The notes: a model not told the origin generated them from the sequence alone. Positions 41,801 to 50,645 are shown, counted from the first letter of the stretch. The stretch: 64,000 bases of DNA from UBA5342 sp965662645 (GCA_965662645.1 CBFIII010000003.1:62001-126000); one strand, 5' to 3'. Program-made: numbers and translations.

Positions 41801-44800
41801 GATGGTACATTGTCTAAGGTTAATCTTGGTGGTTATGATAATATCGCATATTCTTTACTTTATCATTTGACCATAAAAGATGGTACTACTTTTAACATTG
41901 ATCCAGGTGTGGTGATAAAAGTGGACAATTCGCAGATTATAGTTGAAGGTGGATTAATGGTTAATGGTACTTCTAGTGAAAAAGTGATTTTCACGTCTAT
42001 AAAGGATGATAATGTAGGTAATCCTGCTGATGCTAATGGAGATGGAAATGCTTCTTCGCCAGCTGCAGGAGACTGGACTAGGATTCGTTTCGAAGATAGT
42101 AGTAACGACGACAGTTGTCGTATAGACAATGCTGAGATGAGGTATGCTGGTAAGTATTTTACTGGATATAGTAATTATTATTATTCAACTGTAGAAACAT
42201 CAAATGCTAATCCTACTATTAGTAATTCTAGCATAGGACAAGGTTATCATTATGGTGTTAGGATGGAAGGTAATTCTGCACCACTCTTACAAGATGTTAG
42301 CATTCAGAATATGCAATACGAACCAATAGGTATGTCTCTGACTTCTAATCCTACATTGACAGATCTTACTTTTGTGGCCAATAGATCTAAGGGGTTGGCA
42401 ATCATAGATAAAGAGCTCTCTAGCGACGCAACGCTTATTCGTCGTGATGTTGCTGGTGTTGATAATATAGCTTACGTCATCAATGAACTATTAACCGTAA
42501 AACCTGATGCCCGATTTACAATTAACCCAGGGGTTAATATTAAGTTCAAGGATTACAATAGTTATATCAAAGTAGAAGGAGCACTCATTGCTGATGGTAC
42601 TCCTGATGAAACGATTGTGTTTACATCTATAAAAGACGACTCGCGTGGTGGAGATACCAATAATGATGGTAATACAGCACCGCCTGCACTTGGTGATTGG
42701 CGCGGTTTATATTTTCTTTCAAGCGGCTTAGATTCATTAAATCTCTTAGATAATGTAAGTGTGCGTTATGGTGGTTATGGTTCTCGTATTGGTGAATCTG
42801 TTTCTTTTGACGCTTGTTCGGGTACAGTATCCAATTCTTCTATTGAATTATCAAAAAATTACGGTCTTGAGATTATTGGTTCTGCCGATCCTGTGATTTC
42901 TAATACAAGCTTCTATAATATTGAGAAGGCACCTATATATATGAGTATGTTTGCTAATCCTACTTTTGAGAACAACTCGATGTCTAATGTAGGGCGCCAA
43001 TCGATACAGCTTATTCCTGAAATATATTCCAAAACAGATACGTTTGAGTTTAGAAAATTTGCAGGTATTGATTCTATCACTTATACTATGATTGGTAATT
43101 ATACAATTAATGATGGTACGGTGATTACCATTCCTGCAGGTATGGTGTTTAAATCTACCGATGAGGTGTATTGGAGTTACACTTATTGTTATTATGGCGC
43201 TTCATTTGTAGTCAATGGACAATTACAAGTAGAGGGGGAAAGTACTAATCCCGCTGTATTTACTAGTTTTTATGATGATACCCAAGGTCGGCCATTGGAT
43301 ACAGGTAGTGATGGACAGAAAGCACATGTGAATGACAATGCGCCTTGGTTTGTTTTTGAGAATGTAAGTGATGATGTTAGTCGTATAGATAATGCTATAA
43401 TAAAGTATGGTAAACGAGGTATTGATATTAAGAGTGCTTCGCCAACCATTACTAATAGTGTGTTTGAAAAATGTGAAAGAGGTATTTTGATGACGGGTGT
43501 ATCTGAGCCTGTTATTAACGATAATGTGTTTAATGATTTAGACTATAGTCCCATGTCAATTTCATTGGTGGCTTTTCCTTCTTCTGCAGAAAATAATTTG
43601 ATTACTGGATCTACTTATAAAGTGATTGAAGTAAATGAAGAAACCTTAACTCAGGATGTTACTTTGCCTAGGCGTTCTTTTGGTGGTGTTCCTAAGATTC
43701 CTTACTATTTCCACGGCGATTATACTGTAGGTACTGGTGCTATTCTTACAATTGATTCGGGAGTGGTTTGTAAATTTAATTACCAAAGTCAACTTACGGT
43801 TGAAAAAGGCTTGATTGGCAAAGGCGCTGTTGAGAAAGAAAATAATATTGTGTTTACTCATATTACTGATGATTTCTACGGGGGCGATTCTAACTCGGAT
43901 AGTACATCTACTGGATATAATACAAGTTCTTCTAATAGTTGGTACGGAATTAAGTTTGTTTCTACAGCTATTAATAGCTCTTGTATATTAGACCATTGTG
44001 TGTTTAGAAATATATACTCATCAACTAACTATAGTGCTATTGAAGCTAATAGTGCTAGCCCAACGATTGTTAATTCTTACTTTTCAAATGTACCTAATGG
44101 GGTTAATGTAAAAGGTTCAGCTAATCCAATAATTAATAACTGTGACTTCTATGACATAAAGTATAAAGGGATTAATAATGAGGACATGAGTTTTACTATA
44201 GATGCCAGAAATAATTGGTGGGGGAGTAATACTGGGCCAACACACGAAGATAACTCTACAGGAATGGGTGTGGCTGTAACGGATAAGGTAAATTATACGC
44301 CTTGGAAAGAGTTGGGAGCAAATCATCCAATCCTTGGAGATGTAAGTCTTAATGGTGAAGTACAAGCATATGATGCAGCACTTATTTTGAAGAGTACTGT
44401 TAATACTTATACGCTTACTTCAGATCAAGAGGATGTCGCTGATGTGTCAGGTGATCGAACTGTTTCTGCATTTGATGCTTCAATGGTATTACGTTATTCC
44501 GTAGGTCTTATTAATTTCTTTGAAACGACTACGTTACGCTCAAGTAAAGTCAGCAATACGCAACTACATATTGATGATGTGACTGCAGAATCACGAGAAG
44601 AAGTGGAGATTCCAATTACTCTTGAAAATGGTGATGGTACGTACGCAATGCAAATAAAAGCACACTATGATGTTCAGTTATTACAGCAAATGAAGGTAGT
44701 TCCTACACAAGTTGTAGATGGAATGAGTTTTACATCCAATGTAAAAGATGGTTACATTTATATTTCGATGGCAGGAATACATCAAATGACTGAAGGTGGT

Positions 44801-45223
44801 GTTATTGCAAATCTTACCTTTACAGTGGCAGATACCGATGATGAGAAGTCTTCAGCTATCAATGTGCTTAGCTTTATGAAAAATGAAGATGATCTCACAC
44901 CATCAGCTAAATCAGGAGTCGTTGTCGTTAAAATGCCGACAGATCTTGTGCAGAAATCTGATTTTGTTACCAGTATTAAAGCTTATCCTAATCCTTTTGA
45001 CAGAGAGTTAAATATCAAGTTTAATGTTGTAAATACAAGTTTTGTTTCTGTTAAGGTTTATAATCAGTATGGACAGCTTATAAATACGTTGACAGAGGGA
45101 CAACTTTCTTCAGGACAGTATGATATGATCTGGGATGGTACGAGTGGGATGAGTAATGGAATGTATTTTATAAAATTTGTAGCTGATGATAAAGAGCAGG
45201 TACTTAAAGTGCAGATGTATTAA
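38885..45223 (+). CDS. Giant secreted beta-helix protein with dockerin, cohesin-like and T9SS sorting domains
   Basis: 2112 residues with signal peptide MKKLLLISVLCGMISVVGAQ. Nine tandem modules start near residues 37, 208, 380, 550, 768, 982, 1190, 1392 and 1600. Each opens with a PYxVxxxxTV...LTVDSGVVVKF-type strand set and continues as right-handed beta-helix coils. Modules 5-9 carry Asp/Asn-rich loops such as DDSRGGDTNNDGNT that may bind calcium. Residues 1817-1879 look like a type I dockerin: GDVSLNGEVQAYDAALIL and ADVSGDRTVSAFDASMVL are the two paired calcium-loop/helix repeats. Residues 1894-2017 resemble a cohesin. Residues 2031-2112 (KAYPNPFDRELNI, YNQYGQLINTL, NGMYFIKFV) form a T9SS type A sorting domain, so the protein is exported to the surface or medium. 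It is followed 57 nt later by a triple-cohesin protein. Confidence 0.88.
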   Translation: MKKLLLISVLCGMISVVGAQTNVSGTITIDSTFSLSESPYNVTSNMIVSKGVTLTVDSGVVVKFYDGTSLDMKGTLNATNAIFTSINTVAVKGAWDGIIAGYNADTAKIFLNNCSVSYATEIYLVGGTANIHNCSIQNCENYGLLVDEAVDLNLTSTTISDNHIPVQFNGMPHLIIDQLNDFQGNDIDKLKIDVNSISTSSTLPFINIPYNVTSSFTVNRGVTLTVDSGVVVEFDDETKLEVLGHLIANKAKFTSVNAPVAAKGDWNGIRVGYNCDTALINLNECSVSFATEIYLVEGTANINNCAIQNGENYGLLVDGGVDLNLTSTTISDNHIPVQFNGWPNMTIDGLNDFQGNDIDKLMIQSNAKTSTNCTLPSLNVPYQVIASVTVATNVTLTVNSGVLMEFNDATGLLVRGTLVANNVTFTSVNAEAQRGDWNGIQIGNTYGGGVMNMSDCSILFAKKNYMYSGVASIDNTTIQNASETGLYVEGTFTLDLTSSTISASALPMKLNNFPALTTNTVNDFEGNDIDRVEIYGSTLNHDCNLPFVNVPYYFISNLTVNNNATLTVDRDNILLVNNIQVDAGASLVVLSNTIFKTLSISYGIYVNGTMTAEADPTEFIYFTSGKDDNWGGDTNNDAGATDPASENWGGIRLIGTGSNASSLVRCKVRFAGYNDRGGISLTNSSPTIDSCDITTNYYGIYIAEASNPTISNTTIGSSDMTPIAMSFEANPVFSYNILSFSDNEYDAIGLLGGTMTTDGHIIKRNFTGIDNITYFLLDKVIVPETKTLTIDPGIVIKADAHYTSRNRNIVVEGTLIANGTEAENIIFTSAKDDNHGNPGDTNKDGTTETPAIGDFGAIVFAPSSSSSSSLTYSNVKYAKGYRYEEYLDQYVTDAAVITVNSSPTISHNLIKDVTQGIRCYEASQPTISNNSVVNASSTPFAISGSATPTFSDNTFTNAGVLALGLIGGNMSQDGTLSKVNLGGYDNIAYSLLYHLTIKDGTTFNIDPGVVIKVDNSQIIVEGGLMVNGTSSEKVIFTSIKDDNVGNPADANGDGNASSPAAGDWTRIRFEDSSNDDSCRIDNAEMRYAGKYFTGYSNYYYSTVETSNANPTISNSSIGQGYHYGVRMEGNSAPLLQDVSIQNMQYEPIGMSLTSNPTLTDLTFVANRSKGLAIIDKELSSDATLIRRDVAGVDNIAYVINELLTVKPDARFTINPGVNIKFKDYNSYIKVEGALIADGTPDETIVFTSIKDDSRGGDTNNDGNTAPPALGDWRGLYFLSSGLDSLNLLDNVSVRYGGYGSRIGESVSFDACSGTVSNSSIELSKNYGLEIIGSADPVISNTSFYNIEKAPIYMSMFANPTFENNSMSNVGRQSIQLIPEIYSKTDTFEFRKFAGIDSITYTMIGNYTINDGTVITIPAGMVFKSTDEVYWSYTYCYYGASFVVNGQLQVEGESTNPAVFTSFYDDTQGRPLDTGSDGQKAHVNDNAPWFVFENVSDDVSRIDNAIIKYGKRGIDIKSASPTITNSVFEKCERGILMTGVSEPVINDNVFNDLDYSPMSISLVAFPSSAENNLITGSTYKVIEVNEETLTQDVTLPRRSFGGVPKIPYYFHGDYTVGTGAILTIDSGVVCKFNYQSQLTVEKGLIGKGAVEKENNIVFTHITDDFYGGDSNSDSTSTGYNTSSSNSWYGIKFVSTAINSSCILDHCVFRNIYSSTNYSAIEANSASPTIVNSYFSNVPNGVNVKGSANPIINNCDFYDIKYKGINNEDMSFTIDARNNWWGSNTGPTHEDNSTGMGVAVTDKVNYTPWKELGANHPILGDVSLNGEVQAYDAALILKSTVNTYTLTSDQEDVADVSGDRTVSAFDASMVLRYSVGLINFFETTTLRSSKVSNTQLHIDDVTAESREEVEIPITLENGDGTYAMQIKAHYDVQLLQQMKVVPTQVVDGMSFTSNVKDGYIYISMAGIHQMTEGGVIANLTFTVADTDDEKSSAINVLSFMKNEDDLTPSAKSGVVVVKMPTDLVQKSDFVTSIKAYPNPFDRELNIKFNVVNTSFVSVKVYNQYGQLINTLTEGQLSSGQYDMIWDGTSGMSNGMYFIKFVADDKEQVLKVQMY
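38993..44100 (+). repeat. Tandem coding repeats, nine modules of about 510-650 bp
   Basis: Module spacing is about 171 residues for modules 1-4 and 202-218 residues afterwards. The first two are nearly identical in DNA over long stretches (compare 39227-39410 with 39740-39904), with most differences at third codon positions, so this duplication looks recent. The later modules are more diverged. Confidence 0.8.
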
Positions 45224-45280
45224 AGAGTTGAATCGTTTGATTTATCTTGACTATTAATCTGTTATTTAACTATCTACGCT

Positions 45281-48200
45281 ATGAAAAATAAAATTATATA
45301 TTCGATAATCGTATGCTTTTGGGCTTTAGTGACATCGCTCTCGGCTCAGAGCATAGGATTACGTTTCCCTGATACCACGATGGTACAGGGGGACACTATT
45401 GTGTTGCCACTTTATGTGGACTCTACATTAACAGGAGAAGAAGTGTATTCCTTTAATCTTGATGTGCGTTATTCTACTTCTTATTTTCAATATGTAGGGG
45501 TTTCACTTGGAAGTCTTACTTCTGATTTTGGTGATCTTATCACGAATTCTAATACTTTAGGATCTGTACTCATTTCTGGTGCTAGCGGAACAGCATTAGC
45601 TGGTACAGGTACTTTGTTTTATGTCCATCTTAAGGCCATAAACTATTACTCTTGGGGATCTGAAGTAAGTCTTTATTCTACTTCTATTCTTAATGAGGGC
45701 TTGCCTCTTATAGTTCCTGATGCAGGAAGGGTAGGTATTCAACAAGCACCCCGTATTACGATAAGTCCTAATGATGGAGAGCTGCTTGTTGGAGAATCTT
45801 TAGCCTTTAGAGTCTATGGTGATACGGTGTCACCTTTTAGGTTTTCTGTGGTCGATGCTTCGGTAGGAAGTATTAATGATGATGGGCTATTTACGGCTAT
45901 CGCTTCTGGGCATACTCAGGTAGAAGTGTCTGATTCTAATAATACAGTTGACGAGACAAATAACGAAATAAAGGTGTTTGACTTTAGCCTAAATTCTCCA
46001 AATGATTTGACGGAATGGCAAGGCGCTCATATTGATGTTCCTGTTATTATTCATAATACAGGCGGGCAAGATTTTATTTCAGGTAGTTTTAAGTGTTCTT
46101 ATGATGATCGTGTACTGACGTTTGATACGTTGATTGCTGAGGGGATATTACTTGAGAGTGCCTTTGTTGAACAAGTGCAAGTGTCAGACGATGAAGTAAT
46201 GGTGAATTTTGCCTCTGATCAAGTTTTAGGGGATGATAGTGTTTTGGTTTATCTTAGATTCGACATTTCGCGAACGCAAACAGGATCAAGCTATTTTGAT
46301 TTCACAGATATCGTGTTTAACGAGAATGTAATCGGTCTCAACCGTCGAGGTTATTTCAAAACGATTAATTACCAAACTGTCAGTTTTTACTCTAGTAAAT
46401 ATACGTTGATTGCTGGTGATGTATGGCCTATGTCAGTGAGCGGTGGTTTGCTTCCTTATACGTTCTCAAGTAATAATGAAACAGCAGCAACTATATCTGA
46501 CGATGCTTATGTAACTGCACTTAGAGGAGGGAAGGTGAATTTTACGGCAACTGATTCTGTTGGTTCTGAGAAAGTGTCTAATGAGTTTACCATATATGAT
46601 ACTTATGTGGAAATTGCTGATACTACTGGACCTTTGTTGTCTGATTATTTATTGCCTGTCTTTATTGGTGATTTTCCTTCTGGCACCTCTGTGAGTGCTT
46701 TTCAGATGGAGCTTAGCTTTAATCAGTCTGAACTTGAATTTCTTAGTGTTGTATCTGCTAATTCGCTTAGCGATGGTTGGTCTTTAGCTCATTCTCTTAC
46801 TACCAATAAGTTAATGGTGTCTGGTGCTGGAACTAATGAGGTGACAGAAAAAGGAATTCTTTTTTATGTGAAATTTAGATTTACTGAGAATTTTGTATTG
46901 AATGAACGTGTTTCGGTGTCTATTGATAAGGTGATGTTGAATGAAGGTTCTCCAACGGCTTTAGAACGTGATGGATCTATTCAATGTGTGAAACGTGAGG
47001 ATTTAATGGTGTCAGAGTTATTGTCTCCATTGTCTGATTGTGAACTAAGCTCAGAAGAAAATGTGACTATAGAGATCCGTAACAATGGCTTTTTGGATTA
47101 TTATAAAGGGGATACTTTGATGGTTTCTTATACCTTCCAATGGGCAACAGAGGTGGTTGATACCATTATTCTTTCGCAGACGTTTCCCATGAAGAGTGTT
47201 ATGCAATACACTTTTGGTAGCATTTTAGATATGTCGCAGAATAGTAGATACTATCTTGAGGTGAAGACAAAACTGTCGGCAGAGCTTGATGGTAATGTGT
47301 CTAATGATAAAATAGTTCAATATATAACTAACTATACTGAGCCAATTTTAGATCTTGGGCAAGATATTTCGACTTGTAGTCCAGAGCCTATTGTTATTAC
47401 AGCACCTGAGGGTTTCTTCTCCTATGAATGGTCTTCAGGAGATGTAGATACTAATGCTGTGACTATTGATACGTCTTCTACGGTATGGCTCAAGGTAATT
47501 AATAGTTATGGTTGTGAAGTCATAGATACTATAGAGGTGGAGCTTTTTGCTATTCCTGCCCAACCATACGTGATGTACGAATCCACGCAGGCGTGCAAGG
47601 GAGACTCTATTCGTTTAGAAGCACCAGCAGGTTACGCACAATATAGGTGGACTACAGGTCAAACAGATAGTGTTATTTATGTTTTTGTTTCTGGTGAATA
47701 TGGTGTTGTAGTGTATAACCAAGGGATGTGTGAAAGTGATACTTCTGCGCTTGTCTCTGTGACATTTATGACTCCTCCAGTGGCTAATTTTTCTTATACT
47801 AACGATGGACTTCGAGTTGTGTTTACCAACCTTTCTAGCTCAGCAACTGATTATAAATGGCATTTTGGTGATGGAAGTACTTCTGAAGAAATGAATCCTG
47901 TTCATACTTATGAGTGGAGAGATAATAACGATTTTAATCTTAAATCGGCTATTGTTGGTCCAGAGCTGTTCAGTTACCATGTAAGATTAGTAAGTTCTAA
48001 TGGTAATTGTAATGATTATTGGGTTGATACCATTCCTTCTTCCGCATTTTTAGCTAATGCTGTTTCTAAGACGATTGGTTTAGGTGAGAGTTATGAGTTT
48101 GGTGGCGAAATATTGACAGAAGCGGGAATTTATTATCATAATTTCCAACTCCCTACAGGTAAAGATTCTATTGTGCAATTGGATCTGAAAGTGATTACTA

Positions 48201-48475
48201 ATCCTGATGATACACTGAATCTTCATCCTATTGATGCTAAAGGTGCGGTAATCGTTTATCCTAATCCAGCACAAGATGTCATTATGTTTAGTTCGCCTTA
48301 TGATATGTTGCGCATTAGTTTTTATAATGGATTTGGTGTTGAAGTGTATAGTCAAGAAGTAAGTGGTCAAAAAGCAGAGTTGAACTTAAGTGGAATATGT
48401 AAACGAGGAATTTATTTTTCTAAAGTGATGACTCACAATAGAGGTAGCTTTTATGTGAAAATCCTTATTGAATAG
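45281..48475 (+). CDS. Secreted scaffoldin-like protein: three cohesin-like domains, Ig-like domains, PKD and T9SS tail
   Basis: 1064 residues with a signal peptide (1-22, ending SLSA). Cohesin-like domains lie at about 24-154 (MVQGDTIVLPLYVDS, VYSFNLDVRYSTSYFQYVGV, GTLFYVHLKA), 234-366 (GAHIDVPVIIHNTGGQD, DDSVLVYLRFDIS) and 441-570 (LLPVFIGDFPSGTSVSAFQ, KGILFYVKFRFTEN). BIG2-type Ig domains lie between them at about 157-233 and 367-440. A CARDB-like region (571-690), two short Ig-like repeats (690-830), a PKD domain (832-900, YKWHFGDGSTSEEMNPVHTY) and a T9SS type A sorting domain (985-1064, VIVYPNPAQDVIMF) complete it. With no catalytic domain visible, a scaffold or adhesin role is likely. 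The dockerin of the preceding gene product is the obvious candidate partner. The domains were assigned by eye. Confidence 0.85.
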   Translation: MKNKIIYSIIVCFWALVTSLSAQSIGLRFPDTTMVQGDTIVLPLYVDSTLTGEEVYSFNLDVRYSTSYFQYVGVSLGSLTSDFGDLITNSNTLGSVLISGASGTALAGTGTLFYVHLKAINYYSWGSEVSLYSTSILNEGLPLIVPDAGRVGIQQAPRITISPNDGELLVGESLAFRVYGDTVSPFRFSVVDASVGSINDDGLFTAIASGHTQVEVSDSNNTVDETNNEIKVFDFSLNSPNDLTEWQGAHIDVPVIIHNTGGQDFISGSFKCSYDDRVLTFDTLIAEGILLESAFVEQVQVSDDEVMVNFASDQVLGDDSVLVYLRFDISRTQTGSSYFDFTDIVFNENVIGLNRRGYFKTINYQTVSFYSSKYTLIAGDVWPMSVSGGLLPYTFSSNNETAATISDDAYVTALRGGKVNFTATDSVGSEKVSNEFTIYDTYVEIADTTGPLLSDYLLPVFIGDFPSGTSVSAFQMELSFNQSELEFLSVVSANSLSDGWSLAHSLTTNKLMVSGAGTNEVTEKGILFYVKFRFTENFVLNERVSVSIDKVMLNEGSPTALERDGSIQCVKREDLMVSELLSPLSDCELSSEENVTIEIRNNGFLDYYKGDTLMVSYTFQWATEVVDTIILSQTFPMKSVMQYTFGSILDMSQNSRYYLEVKTKLSAELDGNVSNDKIVQYITNYTEPILDLGQDISTCSPEPIVITAPEGFFSYEWSSGDVDTNAVTIDTSSTVWLKVINSYGCEVIDTIEVELFAIPAQPYVMYESTQACKGDSIRLEAPAGYAQYRWTTGQTDSVIYVFVSGEYGVVVYNQGMCESDTSALVSVTFMTPPVANFSYTNDGLRVVFTNLSSSATDYKWHFGDGSTSEEMNPVHTYEWRDNNDFNLKSAIVGPELFSYHVRLVSSNGNCNDYWVDTIPSSAFLANAVSKTIGLGESYEFGGEILTEAGIYYHNFQLPTGKDSIVQLDLKVITNPDDTLNLHPIDAKGAVIVYPNPAQDVIMFSSPYDMLRISFYNGFGVEVYSQEVSGQKAELNLSGICKRGIYFSKVMTHNRGSFYVKILIE

Positions 48476-48542
48476 TTTTCTTTTGGATGGAGAAGTGAAA
48501 ATTGGACTTCGATTTCTACTTGAAAAATTTTTAACTTGAGAT

Positions 48543-48562
48543 CCTCTTTGTTTGCAGTGGGG
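48543..48562. repeat. REP-like palindromic element, copy F (partial)
   Basis: CCTCTTTGTTTGCAGTGGGG is a decayed hairpin around TTTG, about 65 nt after the preceding stop. It matches the third module of the other copies. The rest of the 251-nt gap (48476-48726) holds only the terminator at 48667. Confidence 0.45.
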
Positions 48563-48666
48563 ACGTTTGTTTTAAGATGATAAGGTTTGTTTTTGATATT
48601 TAAAAGGATAGGAGGGAGAAGCTAATGATCGTAATCCCAATATGCAGTTAGTATTATTTTACCAAA

Positions 48667-48700
48667 AACGCCTCGCCTTTATAATAAGAGGCGAGGCGTT
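48667..48700. terminator. Bidirectional terminator
   Basis: AACGCCTCGCCT (48667-48678) pairs perfectly with AGGCGAGGCGTT (48689-48700) over a 10-nt loop. T runs lie on both sides, serving the convergent scaffoldin and DUF3078 genes. Confidence 0.93.
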
Positions 48701-48726
48701 GGTTTTTTTATAATGCAGACTCTATA

Positions 48727-49581
48727 TTATAAGGTATATGTTATACCAAGAGCAAGCATCTCTTTCCATTGTACATCTGCAACGATATCATCGTCGTATA
48801 TCATATTAAATATAAGAGATGCATTGAAGTATTTATTCACTTTAAAAGTGATCATATTATCCCAGTTGACATCTACATTTTGAGGTTTGTCTATATAGTT
48901 TGAGAATAAACCTAGTTGTGTGGAATATTTAACATTTTCCATTAGATCTACTTTATAGGCTATTTTAACATAAGCACCTAATTCTGCTCTGAACTTTTCA
49001 TCTACATCTACACCAAATGCACCTGCATGTGATAAGGTGTCGTCAACAACAAAAGTCATTTTCCCTGTAATAGGGGATATGAAAAGAGAGAAGTTGTCAT
49101 TAGGTTTATAATCCATACCAATGGCTACATTCAAAAATGCTGGTGCCATGAAATTAGATATAGGATCTGTAGCTCCCACTGCATCATAACCTTTGGTAAA
49201 TTGAGTTTTGAAATCAACTAAACCAGTGTAATACCATTTATTTGATGCCTTTTGTCCATATTTAGATGAAAATTCTAACTTATCATCACTTTTGAACCAG
49301 TCTTGATTATCTTGTTTTAGACTTCCGTACCCAATGTTGAGGGTGTTGTCCCAGGTGTGATTGCCTTTTTTATAGTTAGCAAAACCATCAAATAAAGCGA
49401 CACCTGACATGGAATTCTGACCACCTGCTGCCCAATTATCCATGGCTGTTTGTGAAAAGTTAAGGGTAAAGCTTGCTCCTTTTTTCCACAGGCTTTCTGC
49501 TTTTTCTTCTTCTGTAGTTTCTTGTGCTAGTGTTATTAGCGAAATGCTCATCATTGCGAGCAACCATAAAATCTTTTTCAT
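48727..49581 (-). CDS. DUF3078-family outer-membrane beta-barrel protein
   Basis: 284 residues with a signal peptide (MKKILWLLAMMSISLITLAQ). The DUF3078 signature is clear: WKKGASFTLNFSQTAMDNWAAGGQNSMS read in two parts (WKKGASFTLNFSQ, then NWAAGGQNSMSG), then NTLNIGYGSLKQ and KFSSKYG-like strands. Alternating strands end in an aromatic/hydrophobic terminus (LALGITYTL), as in outer-membrane barrels. The function of the family is unknown; it is widespread in Bacteroidota. It lies 73 nt after the mscS gene, with a hairpin between them. Confidence 0.88.
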   Translation of the reverse strand: MKKILWLLAMMSISLITLAQETTEEEKAESLWKKGASFTLNFSQTAMDNWAAGGQNSMSGVALFDGFANYKKGNHTWDNTLNIGYGSLKQDNQDWFKSDDKLEFSSKYGQKASNKWYYTGLVDFKTQFTKGYDAVGATDPISNFMAPAFLNVAIGMDYKPNDNFSLFISPITGKMTFVVDDTLSHAGAFGVDVDEKFRAELGAYVKIAYKVDLMENVKYSTQLGLFSNYIDKPQNVDVNWDNMITFKVNKYFNASLIFNMIYDDDIVADVQWKEMLALGITYTL

Positions 49582-49614
49582 ATTATTCTGTTTTTATTGT
49601 TTCAATTATAAATG

Positions 49615-49647
49615 AAAGTAGCCTTGTCATTAGGGCAAGGCTACTTT
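49615..49647 (-). terminator. Hairpin between mscS and the DUF3078 gene
   Basis: AAAGTAGCCTTG (49615-49626) pairs perfectly with CAAGGCTACTTT (49636-49647) around a 9-nt loop. On the minus strand CATTTATAATTG follows, a weak T tract, so termination may be partial. Confidence 0.75.
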
Positions 49648-49654
49648 TAAATCC

Positions 49655-50476
49655 TTATTTGTCGGTGTGAACATCCATTTGAGGGAAAGGAATTTCAATA
49701 CCTTTAGCGTTGAATACCGTATATATTTCTTTGTTGATATCAAAATAAACGCCCCAATAGTCTGCTGCTTCTACCCAAGCACGTGTGGTGAAATTTACTG
49801 AAGAATCAGCCATCTCTCCTAAACCAATGAAGGTGGCTGGATCTTTTAAAATGCGTTCATCGGCATCTAACACTTTTTGAATCGTGTCTTTGATGGTTTT
49901 AAAGTCACTACCATAAGCAACACCAAAGCTCCAATCTACACGTCTTGTCTTTTGTGTCGAAAAGTTGACTAAGGAAGACGTGGAAATACTTCCGTTAGGG
50001 ATGATGATCGTTTTGTTATCTGTTGTTGTTAGTATGGTGCTGAAAATTTGAATCTCTTTGACTACGCCATCATAACCCTGCATACTTACATAGTCTCCTA
50101 TTTTGTAGGGCTTAAGTATAAGAATGAGTGTTCCACCAGCAAAGTTCTGTAAGGTGCCCTGTAAAGCTAAACCTACGGCTAAACCTGCAGCACCTAAGAT
50201 GGCTATGAATGATGTCATCTCAATGCCAATCATGCCCATAGTGCTGATAACGACTAATACTTTTAGACCGATACCTACAAGGCTACCTATAAAACCGATT
50301 AAGGCTTTGTCCAGATTTTGTTTGATCATTAGATTCTTGATGTTTTTTGTCAAGAATTTAGCTATCCATAAGCCAATAATAAGAAAGACGATGCCGCCTA
50401 TTATTTTTAGTCCATATTGTACAACGAAATCCATTAGAGTTTCTAATACTGCTTGTACTTGTGTTAAATCTTCCAT
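49655..50476 (-). CDS. mscS: Small-conductance mechanosensitive channel MscS
   Basis: Inner-membrane channel that opens under membrane tension and releases solutes on osmotic downshock. 273 residues, close to E. coli MscS (286). Three N-terminal TM helices (about 15-40, 55-80, 85-115) include the pore helix GAAGLAVGLALQGTLQNFAGG with the usual Gly/Ala packing. The MscS beta domain (PYKIGDYVSMQGYDGVVKEI, TTTDNKTIIIPNGSI) and the C-terminal alpha/beta domain follow, ending near KGIEIPFPQMDVH, a family motif. Confidence 0.96.
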   Translation of the reverse strand: MEDLTQVQAVLETLMDFVVQYGLKIIGGIVFLIIGLWIAKFLTKNIKNLMIKQNLDKALIGFIGSLVGIGLKVLVVISTMGMIGIEMTSFIAILGAAGLAVGLALQGTLQNFAGGTLILILKPYKIGDYVSMQGYDGVVKEIQIFSTILTTTDNKTIIIPNGSISTSSLVNFSTQKTRRVDWSFGVAYGSDFKTIKDTIQKVLDADERILKDPATFIGLGEMADSSVNFTTRAWVEAADYWGVYFDINKEIYTVFNAKGIEIPFPQMDVHTDK

Positions 50477-50510
50477 AATTATAATATTGTATGTTTATTT
50501 GATTATTAAA

Positions 50511-50518
50511 CAAATATA
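50511..50518 (-). promoter_or_regulatory. Putative -7 element of mscS
   Basis: The minus strand reads TATATTTG, an exact TAnnTTTG match, 34 nt before the mscS ATG at 50476. Confidence 0.55.
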
Positions 50519-50645
50519 GTATTTAATGTTTAAAGGGTAAATATGATTTCTATTAGATGTAGATGCTTTTGTGATAATTACCACCATAATGAATCTTTTT
50601 TTTCATCTTTTTCGAGTTAGCTATTGTGGGGTAAAAAAAATATAC

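Noticed and set aside
38993..44100. Regular repeats as a possible CRISPR array
   Set aside because: The units are about 510-650 bp, in frame and coding. There are no short identical repeats with unique spacers and no cas genes.
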